DNA of 64,000 bases from Pseudomonas persica (GTDB taxonomy: Bacteria > Pseudomonadota > Gammaproteobacteria > Pseudomonadales > Pseudomonadaceae), in contig NZ_OLKL01000033.1 in assembly GCF_900291015.1 (NCBI RefSeq), forward strand, positions 62,001-126,000, written 5' to 3'. A model generated the notes under the pieces. It worked only from the letters and a program-made list of their open reading frames with translations. It did no database searches and was not told the origin of the DNA. Position numbers and translations under genes: made by a program. Of this stretch, positions 22,639 to 31,654 are shown one piece after another; positions within the stretch are counted from its first letter, which is position 1, and each line of letters opens with the position of its first letter.

Positions 22639-24156
22639 ATGAGTGCACTCGCAAGCAATGCGCAGGTGGCGGTGATCGGTGCGGGCGCCATGGGGGCAGG
22701 CATCGCCCAGGTCGCGGCCCAGGCCGGGCACTCGGTAAAGCTCTACGACAACCGTCCTGGCGCTGCAGCCCAAGCCGTGGCCGGTATTGACCGGCAACTT
22801 GCCCGGCTGGTGGAAAAAGGCAAGTTGCAGGCCTCTGAGCGGGAAGCGATCAGCGCCCGGCTGTGCCCGGTGGACGCCCTGGAAGCTTTGGCCGATGCTC
22901 GCCTGGTGATCGAGGCCATCATCGAGAACCTGCAGGTCAAGCAGGCGCTGTTCAACCAGCTGGAAGCCTTGTGCGCCGCCGACTGCATCCTCGCCAGCAA
23001 CACCTCGTCGCTTTCCGTCACCAGCCTTGCCGCCGGACTGAAACGCCCGCAGCAGGTGGTCGGCATGCACTTCTTCAACCCGGCACCGCTGATGGCCCTG
23101 GTCGAAGTGGTCTCAGGCCTGGCCACCGCCCCGGCCGTTGCCGCGTGCATTCATGCCACCGCCCAGGCCTGGGGCAAGCAGCCGGTACACACGCGCTCCA
23201 CGCCGGGTTTCATCGTCAATCGTGTGGCACGGCCGTTTTACGCTGAAAGCCTGCGCCTGCTGCAGGAAGGCGCAGCCGATTGCGCCAGCCTTGATGCGCT
23301 GCTGCGTGACGCCGGTGGTTTCCGCATGGGCGCGTTCGAACTCACCGACCTGATCGGCCACGATGTCAATTACGCCGTCACCTGCTCGGTGTTCGATGCT
23401 TTCTATGGTGACTTCCGCTTCCAGCCTTCGCTGGTGCAAAAAGAGCTGGTGGACGCCGGCCGTCTCGGGCGCAAGACCGGGCAAGGCTTCTATAGCTATG
23501 GCGAAGGCGCCGAACGCCCACAGCCAGCCGAACTGCATAGCTGCGCCCTGGTCGAAAGCTGCGTCGTCGAAGGCGACCTGGGGGTGATGCAGCCGCTGGT
23601 CGAGCGCCTGCGCCAAAGCGGCCTCGCCGTGACCCAGCGCGCCGGCAGCGGCCTGATCCAGGTGGGCGATGCCACCCTAGCGCTGTCCGACGGCCGCCTG
23701 GCCAGCCAGCGCGCCCGGGAAGACGGCCTGCGCAACCTGGTGCTGCTCGACCTGGCTCTCGACTACACCACCACCACCCGTCTCGCCATCAGCTGGTCGG
23801 CCGACACCAGCGACAATGCCCGCGACCAAGCTGTGGCCTTGCTGCAACGTGCCGGCCTGAAGGTAACGGCGGTCGCCGACCTGCCCGGCCTGGTGGTGCT
23901 GCGTACCGTGGCGATGCTTGCCAACGAGGCCGCCGATGCCGTGCTGCAAGGCGTCGGCAGTGCCGCCGACATCGACCTGGCCATGCGCGCGGGGGTCAAT
24001 TACCCCTGCGGTCCGCTGGCCTGGGCCACGAACATCGGCCTCCCCTACACCCTGCGCGTGCTCGACAACCTGCAGCGCAGCTACGGCGAAAGCCGCTACC
24101 GCGCTTCCCTGCTGTTACGCCGCTGCGAAGCCAAAGGAGGCACCTGGCATGACTGA
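22639..24156 (+). CDS. paaH: PaaH, 3-hydroxyadipyl-CoA dehydrogenase
   Basis: 505 residues. The Rossmann motif VIGAGAMGAGIAQVAAQAGH lies at the N-terminus, followed by SNTSSLSVTSLA, the catalytic HFFNPAP and the C-terminal helical domains (two, as in PaaH/HbdA-type proteins). It oxidises (S)-3-hydroxyadipyl-CoA to 3-oxoadipyl-CoA with NAD+. ATG was preferred to a TTG two codons earlier. The 3' end overlaps paaI by 8 nt. Confidence 0.93.
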   Translation: MSALASNAQVAVIGAGAMGAGIAQVAAQAGHSVKLYDNRPGAAAQAVAGIDRQLARLVEKGKLQASEREAISARLCPVDALEALADARLVIEAIIENLQVKQALFNQLEALCAADCILASNTSSLSVTSLAAGLKRPQQVVGMHFFNPAPLMALVEVVSGLATAPAVAACIHATAQAWGKQPVHTRSTPGFIVNRVARPFYAESLRLLQEGAADCASLDALLRDAGGFRMGAFELTDLIGHDVNYAVTCSVFDAFYGDFRFQPSLVQKELVDAGRLGRKTGQGFYSYGEGAERPQPAELHSCALVESCVVEGDLGVMQPLVERLRQSGLAVTQRAGSGLIQVGDATLALSDGRLASQRAREDGLRNLVLLDLALDYTTTTRLAISWSADTSDNARDQAVALLQRAGLKVTAVADLPGLVVLRTVAMLANEAADAVLQGVGSAADIDLAMRAGVNYPCGPLAWATNIGLPYTLRVLDNLQRSYGESRYRASLLLRRCEAKGGTWHD

Positions 24157-24589
24157 AGTCGAACTGGCACAAGCCTGTGCCGACGCCATGTACGCCCGCG
24201 ACCAGGCCACTCAGGGCCTGGGCATCCGCCTGCTGGAGGCCGGCCCAGGTAAGGCGTGCCTGCGCATGCCGGTACGCGCCGACATGATCCAGGGCCATGG
24301 TACCTGCCATGGTGGCTTCCTGTTCGCCCTGGCTGATTCGGCGTTTGCCTTCGCCTGCAACAGCTACGACCAGGCCACCGTCGCCCTGGGCTGCAGCATC
24401 GACTACCTCGCGCCAGCGCTGAGGGATGACGTGCTCACTGCCCGTGCCACCGAAGTCAGCCGCAAGGGCCGCACCGGCCTGTACGACGTCCGCATCGAGA
24501 ACCAGCGCGGTGAGCTGGTGGCGATGTTCCATGGCAAATCCTACAAAGTGCGCGGCACCGTGCTGGCGCAGGAGACGCAAGATGACTGA
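24149..24589 (+). CDS. paaI: PaaI, hydroxyphenylacetyl-CoA thioesterase
   Basis: 146 residues, hotdog fold. The active-site pattern is [20 protein letters not shown] (HGG followed by the acidic residue Asp), with [19 protein letters not shown] later. PaaI releases CoA from side products such as ring-hydroxylated phenylacetyl-CoA, acting as a safety valve. It starts 8 nt inside paaH, after AAAGGAGG, and its end overlaps paaJ by 8 nt. Confidence 0.92.
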   Translation: MTEVELAQACADAMYARDQATQGLGIRLLEAGPGKACLRMPVRADMIQGHGTCHGGFLFALADSAFAFACNSYDQATVALGCSIDYLAPALRDDVLTARATEVSRKGRTGLYDVRIENQRGELVAMFHGKSYKVRGTVLAQETQDD

Positions 24590-25802
24590 ACACACCCTGG
24601 CCGATGCCTTGATCATCGACGCCGTGCGCACACCCATTGGCCGTTATGCCGGGGCCTTGAGCGGCGTGCGCGCCGATGACCTGGCCGCCATCGCGCTCAA
24701 GGCCTTGATCCAGCGCCACCCCGAACTGGACTGGAAAGCCATCGACGACGTTGTCCTCGGCTGTGCCAACCAGGCGGGCGAGGACAACCGCAACGTAGCG
24801 CACATGGCCAGCTTGTTGGCCGGGCTACCGATCGAAGTGCCGGGCACTACCATAAACCGTCTGTGCGGTTCCGGCCTGGACGCCATCGGCTATGCGGCCC
24901 GCGCCCTGCGCTGCGGCGAAGCCGGCTTGATGCTGGCCGGCGGCGTGGAGTCGATGTCTCGCGCGCCGTTCGTCATGGGCAAATCGGAGCAGGCGTTCGG
25001 CCGCGCGGCCGAACTCTTCGACACCACCATCGGCTGGCGTTTCGTCAACCCGCTGATGAAGGCGGCCTTCGGTACCGACTCGATGCCGGAAACAGCCGAG
25101 AACGTTGCGCAGCAGTTCGGTATTTCCCGCGCCGACCAGGATGCCTTTGCCCTGCGCAGCCAGCACAAGGCCGCCGCCGCCCAGGCGCGCGGGCGCCTGG
25201 CACGGGAAATCGTGCCGGTCGAGATCCCGCAGCGCAAAGGCCCGGCCAAAGTGGTCGAACACGACGAACATCCCCGCGGCGACACCACCTTGGAACAACT
25301 GGCCAGGCTTGGTACCCCGTTCCGCGACGGCGGTAGCGTCACCGCCGGCAATGCCTCCGGGGTCAACGACGGGGCCTGCGCTTTGCTGCTGGCCAGCAGC
25401 AAAGCCGCCCACCGCCATGGTCTGAAGGCCCGCGGCCGCATCGTCGGCATGGCGGTGGCCGGGGTCGAACCACGGTTGATGGGCATCGGCCCGGTGCCGG
25501 CTACCCGCAAGGTGCTGGCGCTTACCGGGTTGTCGCTGGCCGACATGGACGTCATCGAGCTCAACGAGGCCTTTGCCGCCCAAGGCCTTGCGGTATTGCG
25601 CGAGCTCGGCCTGGGCGACGACGACGAACGGGTCAACCGCAACGGCGGTGCCATCGCCCTGGGCCACCCGCTGGGCATGAGCGGCGCACGCCTGGTCACC
25701 ACCGCGCTGCACGAGCTGGAAGAAACCGCCGGACGTTATGCCCTGTGCACCATGTGCATCGGCGTTGGCCAGGGCATCGCGATGGTCATCGAACGCCTCT
25801 GA
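24582..25802 (+). CDS. paaJ: PaaJ, 3-oxoadipyl-CoA/3-oxo-5,6-dehydrosuberyl-CoA thiolase
   Basis: 406 residues of thiolase. The acylated cysteine is in [20 protein letters not shown], the second histidine in [17 protein letters not shown], and the C-terminal cysteine in [15 protein letters not shown]. It cleaves both intermediates of the pathway to yield acetyl-CoA units and succinyl-CoA. It is closely related to PcaF of the beta-ketoadipate pathway; position makes PaaJ the right name. ATG lies within the paaI end. Confidence 0.93.
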   Translation: MTEHTLADALIIDAVRTPIGRYAGALSGVRADDLAAIALKALIQRHPELDWKAIDDVVLGCANQAGEDNRNVAHMASLLAGLPIEVPGTTINRLCGSGLDAIGYAARALRCGEAGLMLAGGVESMSRAPFVMGKSEQAFGRAAELFDTTIGWRFVNPLMKAAFGTDSMPETAENVAQQFGISRADQDAFALRSQHKAAAAQARGRLAREIVPVEIPQRKGPAKVVEHDEHPRGDTTLEQLARLGTPFRDGGSVTAGNASGVNDGACALLLASSKAAHRHGLKARGRIVGMAVAGVEPRLMGIGPVPATRKVLALTGLSLADMDVIELNEAFAAQGLAVLRELGLGDDDERVNRNGGAIALGHPLGMSGARLVTTALHELEETAGRYALCTMCIGVGQGIAMVIERL

Positions 25803-25923
25803 GCGGTTCAGACCATCGGCGTGTTACCGAACCGAATGCAGCCGTATATGCTGCGTCCATGACACTCACCGCGCGGCCTGCAACCGCTACCGCGCGGCGT
25901 ACAAGAACAATTCGAGTGAAGCC

Positions 25924-27243
25924 ATGAACATGTACCATGATGCCGATCGTGCCCTGCTGGACCCGATGGAAACCGCCAGCGTCGACGCCCTGCGCCAGCA
26001 TCAGCTGGAGCGCCTGCGCTGGAGCCTGAAGCACGCCTATGACAATGTGCCGCTGTATCGCCAGCGCTTTGCCGAGTGCGGCGCTCACCCCGGCGACCTC
26101 ACGTGCCTCGAAGACCTGGCGAAGTTTCCCTTCACCGGCAAGAACGACCTGCGCGACAACTACCCCTACGGCATGTTCGCCGTGCCCCAGCAGGAGGTGG
26201 TGCGCCTGCACGCTTCCAGCGGCACCACCGGCAAGCCGACGGTGGTCGGCTACACCCAGAACGACATCGACACCTGGGCCAATGTCGTCGCCCGCTCGAT
26301 CCGCGCCGCTGGAGGGCGCAAGGGGGACAAGGTGCATGTCTCCTACGGCTACGGCCTGTTCACCGGCGGGCTTGGCGCGCATTACGGTGCCGAGCGCCTG
26401 GGCTGCACGGTGATCCCCATGTCCGGTGGCCAGACCGAGAAGCAGGTGCAGCTGATTCGCGACTTCCAGCCCGACATCATCATGGTCACCCCCTCCTACA
26501 TGCTCAACCTGGCCGACGAGATCGAGCGCCAGGGCATCGACCCGCACGACCTCAAGTTGCGCCTGGGCATATTCGGCGCCGAACCGTGGACCGACGAACT
26601 GCGTCGCTCGATCGAGCAACGGCTGGGCATCGATGCCCTCGACATTTATGGCCTGTCGGAAATCATGGGGCCAGGGGTGGCGATGGAGTGCATCGAAACC
26701 AAGGATGGTCCGACCATCTGGGAAGACCATTTCTACCCCGAGATTATCGACCCGGTCACCGGCGCGGTGCTGCCGGATGGCCAGCTGGGCGAACTGGTGT
26801 TCACCTCGCTGAGCAAGGAAGCGTTGCCAATGGTGCGCTACCGCACCCGCGACCTCACTCGCCTGCTACCCGGCACCGCCCGACCGATGCGCCGGATCGG
26901 CAAGATCACTGGCCGCAGCGATGACATGCTGATCATTCGCGGGGTCAACGTGTTCCCGACCCAGATCGAGGAGCAGGTTCTTAAAATAAAACAGCTTTCA
27001 GAGCTTTATGAGATTCATCTGTATCGCAATGGCAACCTGGACAGTGTCGAGGTACATGTGGAGCTGCGTACGGAGTGCCAGCACCTCGATGAAGGCCAGC
27101 GCAAGCTGTTGACCGCGGAGCTGACTCGGCAGATCAAGACCTATATCGGCATCAGCACCCAGGTGCGCCTGCAGCCCTGCGGCACGCTCAAGCGTTCCGA
27201 GGGCAAGGCCTGCCACGTGTTCGACAAACGGTTGGCCAGCTGA
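25924..27243 (+). CDS. paaK: PaaK, phenylacetate-CoA ligase
   Basis: 439 residues, adenylate-forming family. The AMP/phosphate motif is LHASSGTTGKPTVVGYT at about residue 95; further motifs are YGYGLFTGGLGAHYGAERLG, DIYGLSEIMGPGVAMEC, RTRDLTRLLPG and the C-terminal domain with GRSDDMLIIRGVNVFPTQIE. It makes phenylacetyl-CoA from phenylacetate, ATP and CoA. The ATG has no Shine-Dalgarno better than GTGAAGCC. A 121-nt gap separates it from paaJ. A short A+T-rich codon patch at 26978-27013 stands out. Confidence 0.94.
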   Translation: MNMYHDADRALLDPMETASVDALRQHQLERLRWSLKHAYDNVPLYRQRFAECGAHPGDLTCLEDLAKFPFTGKNDLRDNYPYGMFAVPQQEVVRLHASSGTTGKPTVVGYTQNDIDTWANVVARSIRAAGGRKGDKVHVSYGYGLFTGGLGAHYGAERLGCTVIPMSGGQTEKQVQLIRDFQPDIIMVTPSYMLNLADEIERQGIDPHDLKLRLGIFGAEPWTDELRRSIEQRLGIDALDIYGLSEIMGPGVAMECIETKDGPTIWEDHFYPEIIDPVTGAVLPDGQLGELVFTSLSKEALPMVRYRTRDLTRLLPGTARPMRRIGKITGRSDDMLIIRGVNVFPTQIEEQVLKIKQLSELYEIHLYRNGNLDSVEVHVELRTECQHLDEGQRKLLTAELTRQIKTYIGISTQVRLQPCGTLKRSEGKACHVFDKRLAS

Positions 27244-27264
27244 TTCATTCGGCTGCCTTTTCTG

Positions 27265-27290
27265 CCCCGGCATCGTCCGGGGTTTTTTTT
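27265..27290 (+). terminator. Rho-independent terminator after paaK
   Basis: CCCCGG-CATCGT-CCGGGG followed by eight T. It separates the paaFGHIJK unit from the paaABCDE unit. Confidence 0.9.
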
Positions 27291-27310
27291 GCGTTTTTCC
27301 AGTTGGCCTC

Positions 27311-27398
27311 TTCGCGGGTAAACCCGCTCCCACACGAATCGCATCGGGCTTGGTGGTTACACATGACCTGTGGGAGCGGGTTTGCCCGCGAAAGGGCC
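27311..27398. repeat. Inverted pair of P. putida-type REP elements
   Basis: TTCGCGGGTAAACCCGCTCC and its inverted partner GGAGCGGGTTTGCCCGCGAA, about 40 nt apart. It lies between the paaK terminator and the paaA promoter region. Confidence 0.85.
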
Positions 27399-27401
27399 AC
27401 C

Positions 27402-27470
27402 AATGTGATACACAAATCTTATTCGATACATATAAAACTGTTTGACGTTATGTTTTGTATCGCTTACAAA
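27402..27470 (+). promoter_or_regulatory. PaaX-box cluster and promoter of the paaABCDE operon
   Basis: Three TGTATC-type elements: TGATACACAAA at 27406, CGATACAT at 27424 and TTGTATCGCTTAC at 27456. The last lies 46 nt before the paaA ATG and reads like the elements in the paaY-paaF gap. It is A+T-rich (TTTGACGTTATGTTTTGTAT) and should hold the promoter. PaaX binding is inferred from position and repetition. Confidence 0.5.
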
Positions 27471-27500
27471 TGACTCATGCCTTAGCAGGAGTCGCAGCAC

Positions 27501-28490
27501 ATGTACGCACAGCTAGTGGAAACCGGAGTCAAGCGCATCAAGTCGCTGGAAGAGATGTCGCCCGAAGAGCGCAACTTCCAGGAAAAGATCGACGCCGAAA
27601 TCAAGATCGAAGCCAAGAACTGGATGCCCGAGGCCTACCGCCAGACCCTGATCCGGCAGATCTCCCAGCACGCCCACTCGGAAATCGTCGGCATGCTGCC
27701 CGAAGGCAACTGGGTCACCCGCGCCCCCAGCCTCAAGCGCAAGCTGCAGCTGATGGCCAAGATCCAGGACGAAGCCGGCCACGGCCTGTACCTGTACAGC
27801 GCCATGGAAACCCTGGGCGCCGACCGTGACGAAGAAATCGCCAAGCTGCACAGCGGCAAGGCCAAGTACTCGAGCATCTTCAACTACCCCACCCTCAGCT
27901 GGGCCGACATGGGCGCAGTGGGCTGGCTGGTGGATGGCGCCGCCATCGTCAACCAGGTGGTGCTGCAGCGCACCTCCTACGGCCCGTACTCGCGGGCGAT
28001 GATCCGCATCTGCAAGGAAGAGAGCTTTCACCAGCGCCAGGGCTACGAAATCCTCCTGACCATGATGCGCCACGGCACCCAGGCCCAGCGCGACATGGTC
28101 CAGGACGCGATCAACCGCCTGTGGTGGCCGGCCCTGATGATGTTCGGCCCCAGCGACGAGCATTCCCCCAACAGCGCCCAGTCCATGGCCTGGAAGATCA
28201 AGCGCCAGACCAACGATGAACTGCGCCAGCGCTTCATCGACCAGACCGTGCCGCAGCTCGAACTGCTCGGCTGCACCGCCCCGGACCCCAAGCTGAAGTG
28301 GAACGCCGAGCGCGGCCACTACGACTTCGGCGAAATCCAGTGGGACGAGTTCTACGAAGTGATCAAGGGCAATGGCCCGTGCAACCAGGAACGGGTCGCC
28401 ACCCGGCGCAAGGCCATCGAGGACGGCGCCTGGGTACGCGAGGCCGCCGTGGCCTACGCGCGCAAGCAACAGAACAAGAACGCCGCCTGA
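27501..28490 (+). CDS. paaA: PaaA, ring-1,2-phenylacetyl-CoA epoxidase catalytic subunit
   Basis: 329 residues of a ferritin-like diiron enzyme. Iron ligands are visible as [11 protein letters not shown] (E-x2-H) and [11 protein letters not shown] (E-x3-H). PaaA with PaaC forms the core of the PaaABCE monooxygenase that inserts oxygen into the ring of phenylacetyl-CoA. AGGAGTCGCAGCAC precedes the ATG. First gene of paaABCDE, under the PaaX-type elements upstream. Confidence 0.95.
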   Translation: MYAQLVETGVKRIKSLEEMSPEERNFQEKIDAEIKIEAKNWMPEAYRQTLIRQISQHAHSEIVGMLPEGNWVTRAPSLKRKLQLMAKIQDEAGHGLYLYSAMETLGADRDEEIAKLHSGKAKYSSIFNYPTLSWADMGAVGWLVDGAAIVNQVVLQRTSYGPYSRAMIRICKEESFHQRQGYEILLTMMRHGTQAQRDMVQDAINRLWWPALMMFGPSDEHSPNSAQSMAWKIKRQTNDELRQRFIDQTVPQLELLGCTAPDPKLKWNAERGHYDFGEIQWDEFYEVIKGNGPCNQERVATRRKAIEDGAWVREAAVAYARKQQNKNAA

Positions 28491-28515
28491 GCGGCGATTG
28501 ATGCGGAGATCGAAA

Positions 28516-28797
28516 ATGTCTGTCTGGACCCTCTACGAAGTGTTCGTGCGCAGCAAGCACGGCCTTAACCACAAGCATGTCGGCAGCGTGCACGCCGCCG
28601 ATGCTGCCATGGCCATCGAAAACGCCCGCGAGCTGTATACCCGTCGCAGCGAAGGCGTGAGCCTGTGGGTGGTGCCCTCGGCACTGATCACCGCCTCCTC
28701 GCCCGACGAGAAAGACCCGCTGTTCGCCCCGTCGGACGACAAGGTCTACCGCCATGCCAGCTTCTACGAGCTGCCCGACGAAGTCGGACACATGTGA
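28516..28797 (+). CDS. paaB: PaaB, phenylacetyl-CoA epoxidase subunit
   Basis: 93 residues, the usual size. MSVWTLYEVFVRSKHGLNHK, HVGSVHAADAAMAIENAREL and YTRRSEGVSLWVVPS are the family hallmarks. PaaB is a small, non-catalytic subunit that bridges the PaaAC heterodimers and is needed for electron transfer from PaaE. Gap of 25 nt from paaA, 8 nt to paaC. Confidence 0.95.
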   Translation: MSVWTLYEVFVRSKHGLNHKHVGSVHAADAAMAIENARELYTRRSEGVSLWVVPSALITASSPDEKDPLFAPSDDKVYRHASFYELPDEVGHM

Positions 28798-28805
28798 GGT
28801 TGGCC

Positions 28806-29564
28806 ATGCACAACGAAGCCCTTATCCCCTACCTGCTGCTGCTTGGCGACAGTGCCCTGGTGCAGGGCCAGCGCCTCTGCGAATGGTGTGGCCGCGCCCC
28901 GGCCATCGAAGAAGAGCTGGCCCTGATGAACGTCGGCCTCGACCTGGTCGGTCAGGCGCGCAACTGGCTGGAGTACGCCGCCGAGTTGCTCGATGATGGC
29001 CGTGACGCCGACGCCCTGGCCTTCCGCCGTGACGAGCGGGCCTATCGCAACCTGCTGCTGGTCGAGCAGCCCAACAGCGATTTCGCCGTGACCATGACCA
29101 AGCAGTTCTTCTATGACGCCTGGCATTTCGCCGTGCTTCAGGGCCTGGTCGACTCGAACGACGAGCGTATCGCCGGTATCGCCGCCAAGGCCGTGAAGGA
29201 AGTCACCTACCACCTGCGCCGCTCCAGCGAATGGGTGCAACGCCTCGGCGGCGGTACCGAAGAAAGCCGCCAGCGCATGCTCGCGGCCATCCCGGCACTG
29301 TGGCGCTTCACCGTCGAACTGGCCGCCGGTAGCGACAATGAAGTGCACCTGGCGCAAGCGGGTGTCGGCGCCGACCCGGCGGCCGTCGGTGCGGCCTGGC
29401 TCAAGCAGGTCGCCGAGACCTTCTCTGCGGTCGAGCTGCCGCTGCCCAAGGCCGCCAACCACTTTTACCTGGACGGTCGCAAAGGCCTGCACACCGAGCA
29501 CCTCGGCCTGCTGCTGGCCGAGATGCAGTTCCTGCCAAGGGCGTACCCCGATGCAACCTGGTGA
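28806..29564 (+). CDS. paaC: PaaC, phenylacetyl-CoA epoxidase structural subunit
   Basis: 252 residues. Ferritin-like fold homologous to PaaA but lacking most iron ligands: YLLLLGDSALVQGQRLCEWC, EELALMNVGLDLVGQARNWL and AVKEVTYHLRRSSEWVQRLG. It scaffolds PaaA in the complex. GAGGTTGGCC precedes the ATG. The end overlaps paaD by 14 nt. Confidence 0.94.
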   Translation: MHNEALIPYLLLLGDSALVQGQRLCEWCGRAPAIEEELALMNVGLDLVGQARNWLEYAAELLDDGRDADALAFRRDERAYRNLLLVEQPNSDFAVTMTKQFFYDAWHFAVLQGLVDSNDERIAGIAAKAVKEVTYHLRRSSEWVQRLGGGTEESRQRMLAAIPALWRFTVELAAGSDNEVHLAQAGVGADPAAVGAAWLKQVAETFSAVELPLPKAANHFYLDGRKGLHTEHLGLLLAEMQFLPRAYPDATW

Positions 29565-30084
29565 GCTGATTGCCGGCGACCGTGGGGGCCGCGCGCAACA
29601 AAGCGACGACCTGGCCCGAGCCTGGGCGGTACTGGCCCAGGTCATGGACCCGGAAGTGCCCGTGGTCAGCGTGGTCGACCTGGGGATCGTGCGTGATCTC
29701 GACTGGCACGCCGGGCACCTGCACCTGGTGGTCACCCCGACCTACTCCGGCTGCCCGGCCACCGAGGTGATCGAGGGCGATATCCGCCAGGCGCTGGAAC
29801 TGGCCGGTTTTCCCGCGCCGATTCTTGAGCGCCGGCTGACCCCGGCCTGGAGCACTGACTGGATCAGCGAACTGGGCCGCGAGCGCCTGCGCGCCTATGG
29901 CATTGCCCCGCCACAGGGCAGCACCAGCAAACGCAGCCTGCTCGGTGAGGCGCCCCAGGTGTGCTGTCCGCAGTGCGGCAGCGCCCATACCGAATTGCTC
30001 AGCCAGTTCGGCTCCACGGCCTGCAAGGCGCTGTACCGCTGCCGCGAGTGCCTGGAGCCGTTCGACTATTTCAAATGCATTTGA
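29551..30084 (+). CDS. paaD: PaaD, Fe-S/diiron maturation factor of the epoxidase
   Basis: 177 residues. The N-terminal part is a MIP18/SufT-like DUF59 domain (VMDPEVPVVSVVDLGIVRDL, PTYSGCPATEVIEGDI), with the conserved cysteine in SGCPA. The C-terminal part has four zinc/iron-type cysteines in CCPQCGSAHTE and YRCRECLEPFDYFKC. PaaD is needed for a mature PaaABCE complex, probably in assembly of PaaE's cluster or PaaA's irons. The ATG is within paaC. Confidence 0.92.
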   Translation: MQPGELIAGDRGGRAQQSDDLARAWAVLAQVMDPEVPVVSVVDLGIVRDLDWHAGHLHLVVTPTYSGCPATEVIEGDIRQALELAGFPAPILERRLTPAWSTDWISELGRERLRAYGIAPPQGSTSKRSLLGEAPQVCCPQCGSAHTELLSQFGSTACKALYRCRECLEPFDYFKCI

Positions 30085-30099
30085 GCCGTGGAGAACGCC

Positions 30100-31176
30100 A
30101 TGAGCCAGTTTCACAGCCTGACCATCAAGCAAGTACGCAACGAGACCCGCGATGCGGTGTCGATTGCCTTCGACGTGCCCGAGCACCTGCAGGCGCAGTT
30201 CCGTTTCACCCAAGGCCAGTACCTGGTCATGCGTACCCAGTTGGACAACGAAGAAGTCCGCCGTTCCTATTCCATCTGCAGCGCCGTGCAGGACGGCGAA
30301 CTGCGTGTGGCGGTCAAGCGCGTACCGGGCGGGCGCTTCTCGGCATTTGCCAATGACGTGCTCAAGGCCGGTCAGCAGCTGGAAGTGATGCCACCGTCGG
30401 GCAGTTTCTTCGTGCCGCTGGACCCGGCCCGCCAGGGCAACTACCTGGGCGTGGCGGCCGGCAGCGGGATTACCCCGATCCTGTCGATCATCGCCACTAC
30501 CCTGGCCAGCGAGCCACATAGCCGCTTCACCCTGCTGTACGGCAACCGTTCCAGCTCTGGGGCATTGTTCCGCGACGAGCTGGAAGACCTGAAGAACCGC
30601 TACCTCGAGCGCCTGAACCTGATTTTCGTATTCAGCCGCGAGCAGCAGGATGTCGACCTGTACAACGGCCGCATCGATGCCGACAAGTGCGGCCAGTTGT
30701 TTTCGCGCTGGATGGACGTTGCCAGCCTGGATGCCGCATTCATCTGCGGCCCGCAGGCGATGACCGAGACGGTGCGCAACAGCCTGCGGGCCAATGGCCT
30801 GGCCAAGGAACGCATCCATTTCGAGCTGTTCGCCGCCGCCGGCAGCGAAGCCCGCCGTGAAGCCCGCGAGGCTGAGCGCCAGGTGGACTCGGCGCTCAGC
30901 CACATCACCGTGATCAGCGACGGCCGCGCCCTCACCTTCGACCTGCCACGCAACACCCAGAACGTGCTGGACGCCGGCAATGCCATCGGCGCCGAGCTGC
31001 CTTATTCGTGCAAGGCCGGCGTGTGCTCGACCTGCAAGTGTCGGGTAATCGAAGGCGAAGTGGAAATGGACAGCAACCATGCCCTGGAGGACTACGAAGT
31101 AGCGGCCGGGTATGTGCTGTCGTGCCAGACCTACCCGGTGAGCGACAAGGTAGTGCTCGATTTCGACCAGCTTTGA
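30100..31176 (+). CDS. paaE: PaaE, phenylacetyl-CoA epoxidase reductase
   Basis: 358 residues: ferredoxin-reductase-like FAD domain (RRSYSICSAVQDGELRVAVK), NAD(P)H domain (GVAAGSGITPILSIIATTLA; CGPQAMTETV) and a C-terminal plant-type [2Fe-2S] ferredoxin with cysteines in SCKAGVCSTCKCRVI and SCQTYP. It passes electrons from NADPH to PaaA. The ATG with GAGAACGCC was chosen over an in-frame GTG 12 nt earlier. Last gene of paaABCDE. Confidence 0.95.
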   Translation: MSQFHSLTIKQVRNETRDAVSIAFDVPEHLQAQFRFTQGQYLVMRTQLDNEEVRRSYSICSAVQDGELRVAVKRVPGGRFSAFANDVLKAGQQLEVMPPSGSFFVPLDPARQGNYLGVAAGSGITPILSIIATTLASEPHSRFTLLYGNRSSSGALFRDELEDLKNRYLERLNLIFVFSREQQDVDLYNGRIDADKCGQLFSRWMDVASLDAAFICGPQAMTETVRNSLRANGLAKERIHFELFAAAGSEARREAREAERQVDSALSHITVISDGRALTFDLPRNTQNVLDAGNAIGAELPYSCKAGVCSTCKCRVIEGEVEMDSNHALEDYEVAAGYVLSCQTYPVSDKVVLDFDQL

Positions 31177-31190
31177 GACCGAGTCGCCCT

Positions 31191-31279
31191 CATCGCCGGC
31201 AAGCCAGCTCCCACAACTAGAGCGCTGCCCTCAGGCCTTGTGCAATCCCTGTGGGAACTGGCTTGCCGGCGATAGGGCC
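31191..31279. repeat. Inverted REP pair
   Basis: ATCGCCGGCAAGCCAGCTCC and its inverse GAACTGGCTTGCCGGCGATA, about 45 nt apart, between paaE and the DUF485 gene. A Cruciform here may end the paaABCDE transcript. Confidence 0.85.
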
Positions 31280-31345
31280 ATCAGCAACACCGCAACACCC
31301 GCGTGACCTCAACAAAACAATTACAACACCCAGAGATCGCAACCC

Positions 31346-31654
31346 ATGACACCCGAACGCATCGCAAGCATCGCCAACCACCCCGATTTCCAGCACCTGG
31401 TGCAGCGCAAACGTCGCCTCAACGGCAGCCTGACCTTGGCCATGCTGGTGATCTACTACGGCTTCGTCCTGCTGGTGGCGTTTTCCCCCAGCACCCTCGG
31501 CCAGTCCCTCAGCGGTGGCGTGACCACCGTCGGCATGCTGGTCGGCGTGCTGATGGTGCTACTGTCCTTCGCCCTCACCGGCATCTACGTGCACCGCGCC
31601 AACAACGTGCTCGACCCGCTCAACGACAAGGTCAAGCAGGAGTGCGCACAATGA
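31346..31654 (+). CDS. DUF485 inner-membrane protein (YjcH-like) accompanying PaaL
   Basis: 102 residues. Two hydrophobic helices ([20 protein letters not shown] and [20 protein letters not shown]) with [12 protein letters not shown] at the end, the DUF485 signature. Such genes sit directly before ActP/PaaL-type sodium:solute symporters. The overlap with paaL is 4 nt (ATGA). Role: probably assists the permease; not shown. Confidence 0.9.
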   Translation: MTPERIASIANHPDFQHLVQRKRRLNGSLTLAMLVIYYGFVLLVAFSPSTLGQSLSGGVTTVGMLVGVLMVLLSFALTGIYVHRANNVLDPLNDKVKQECAQ

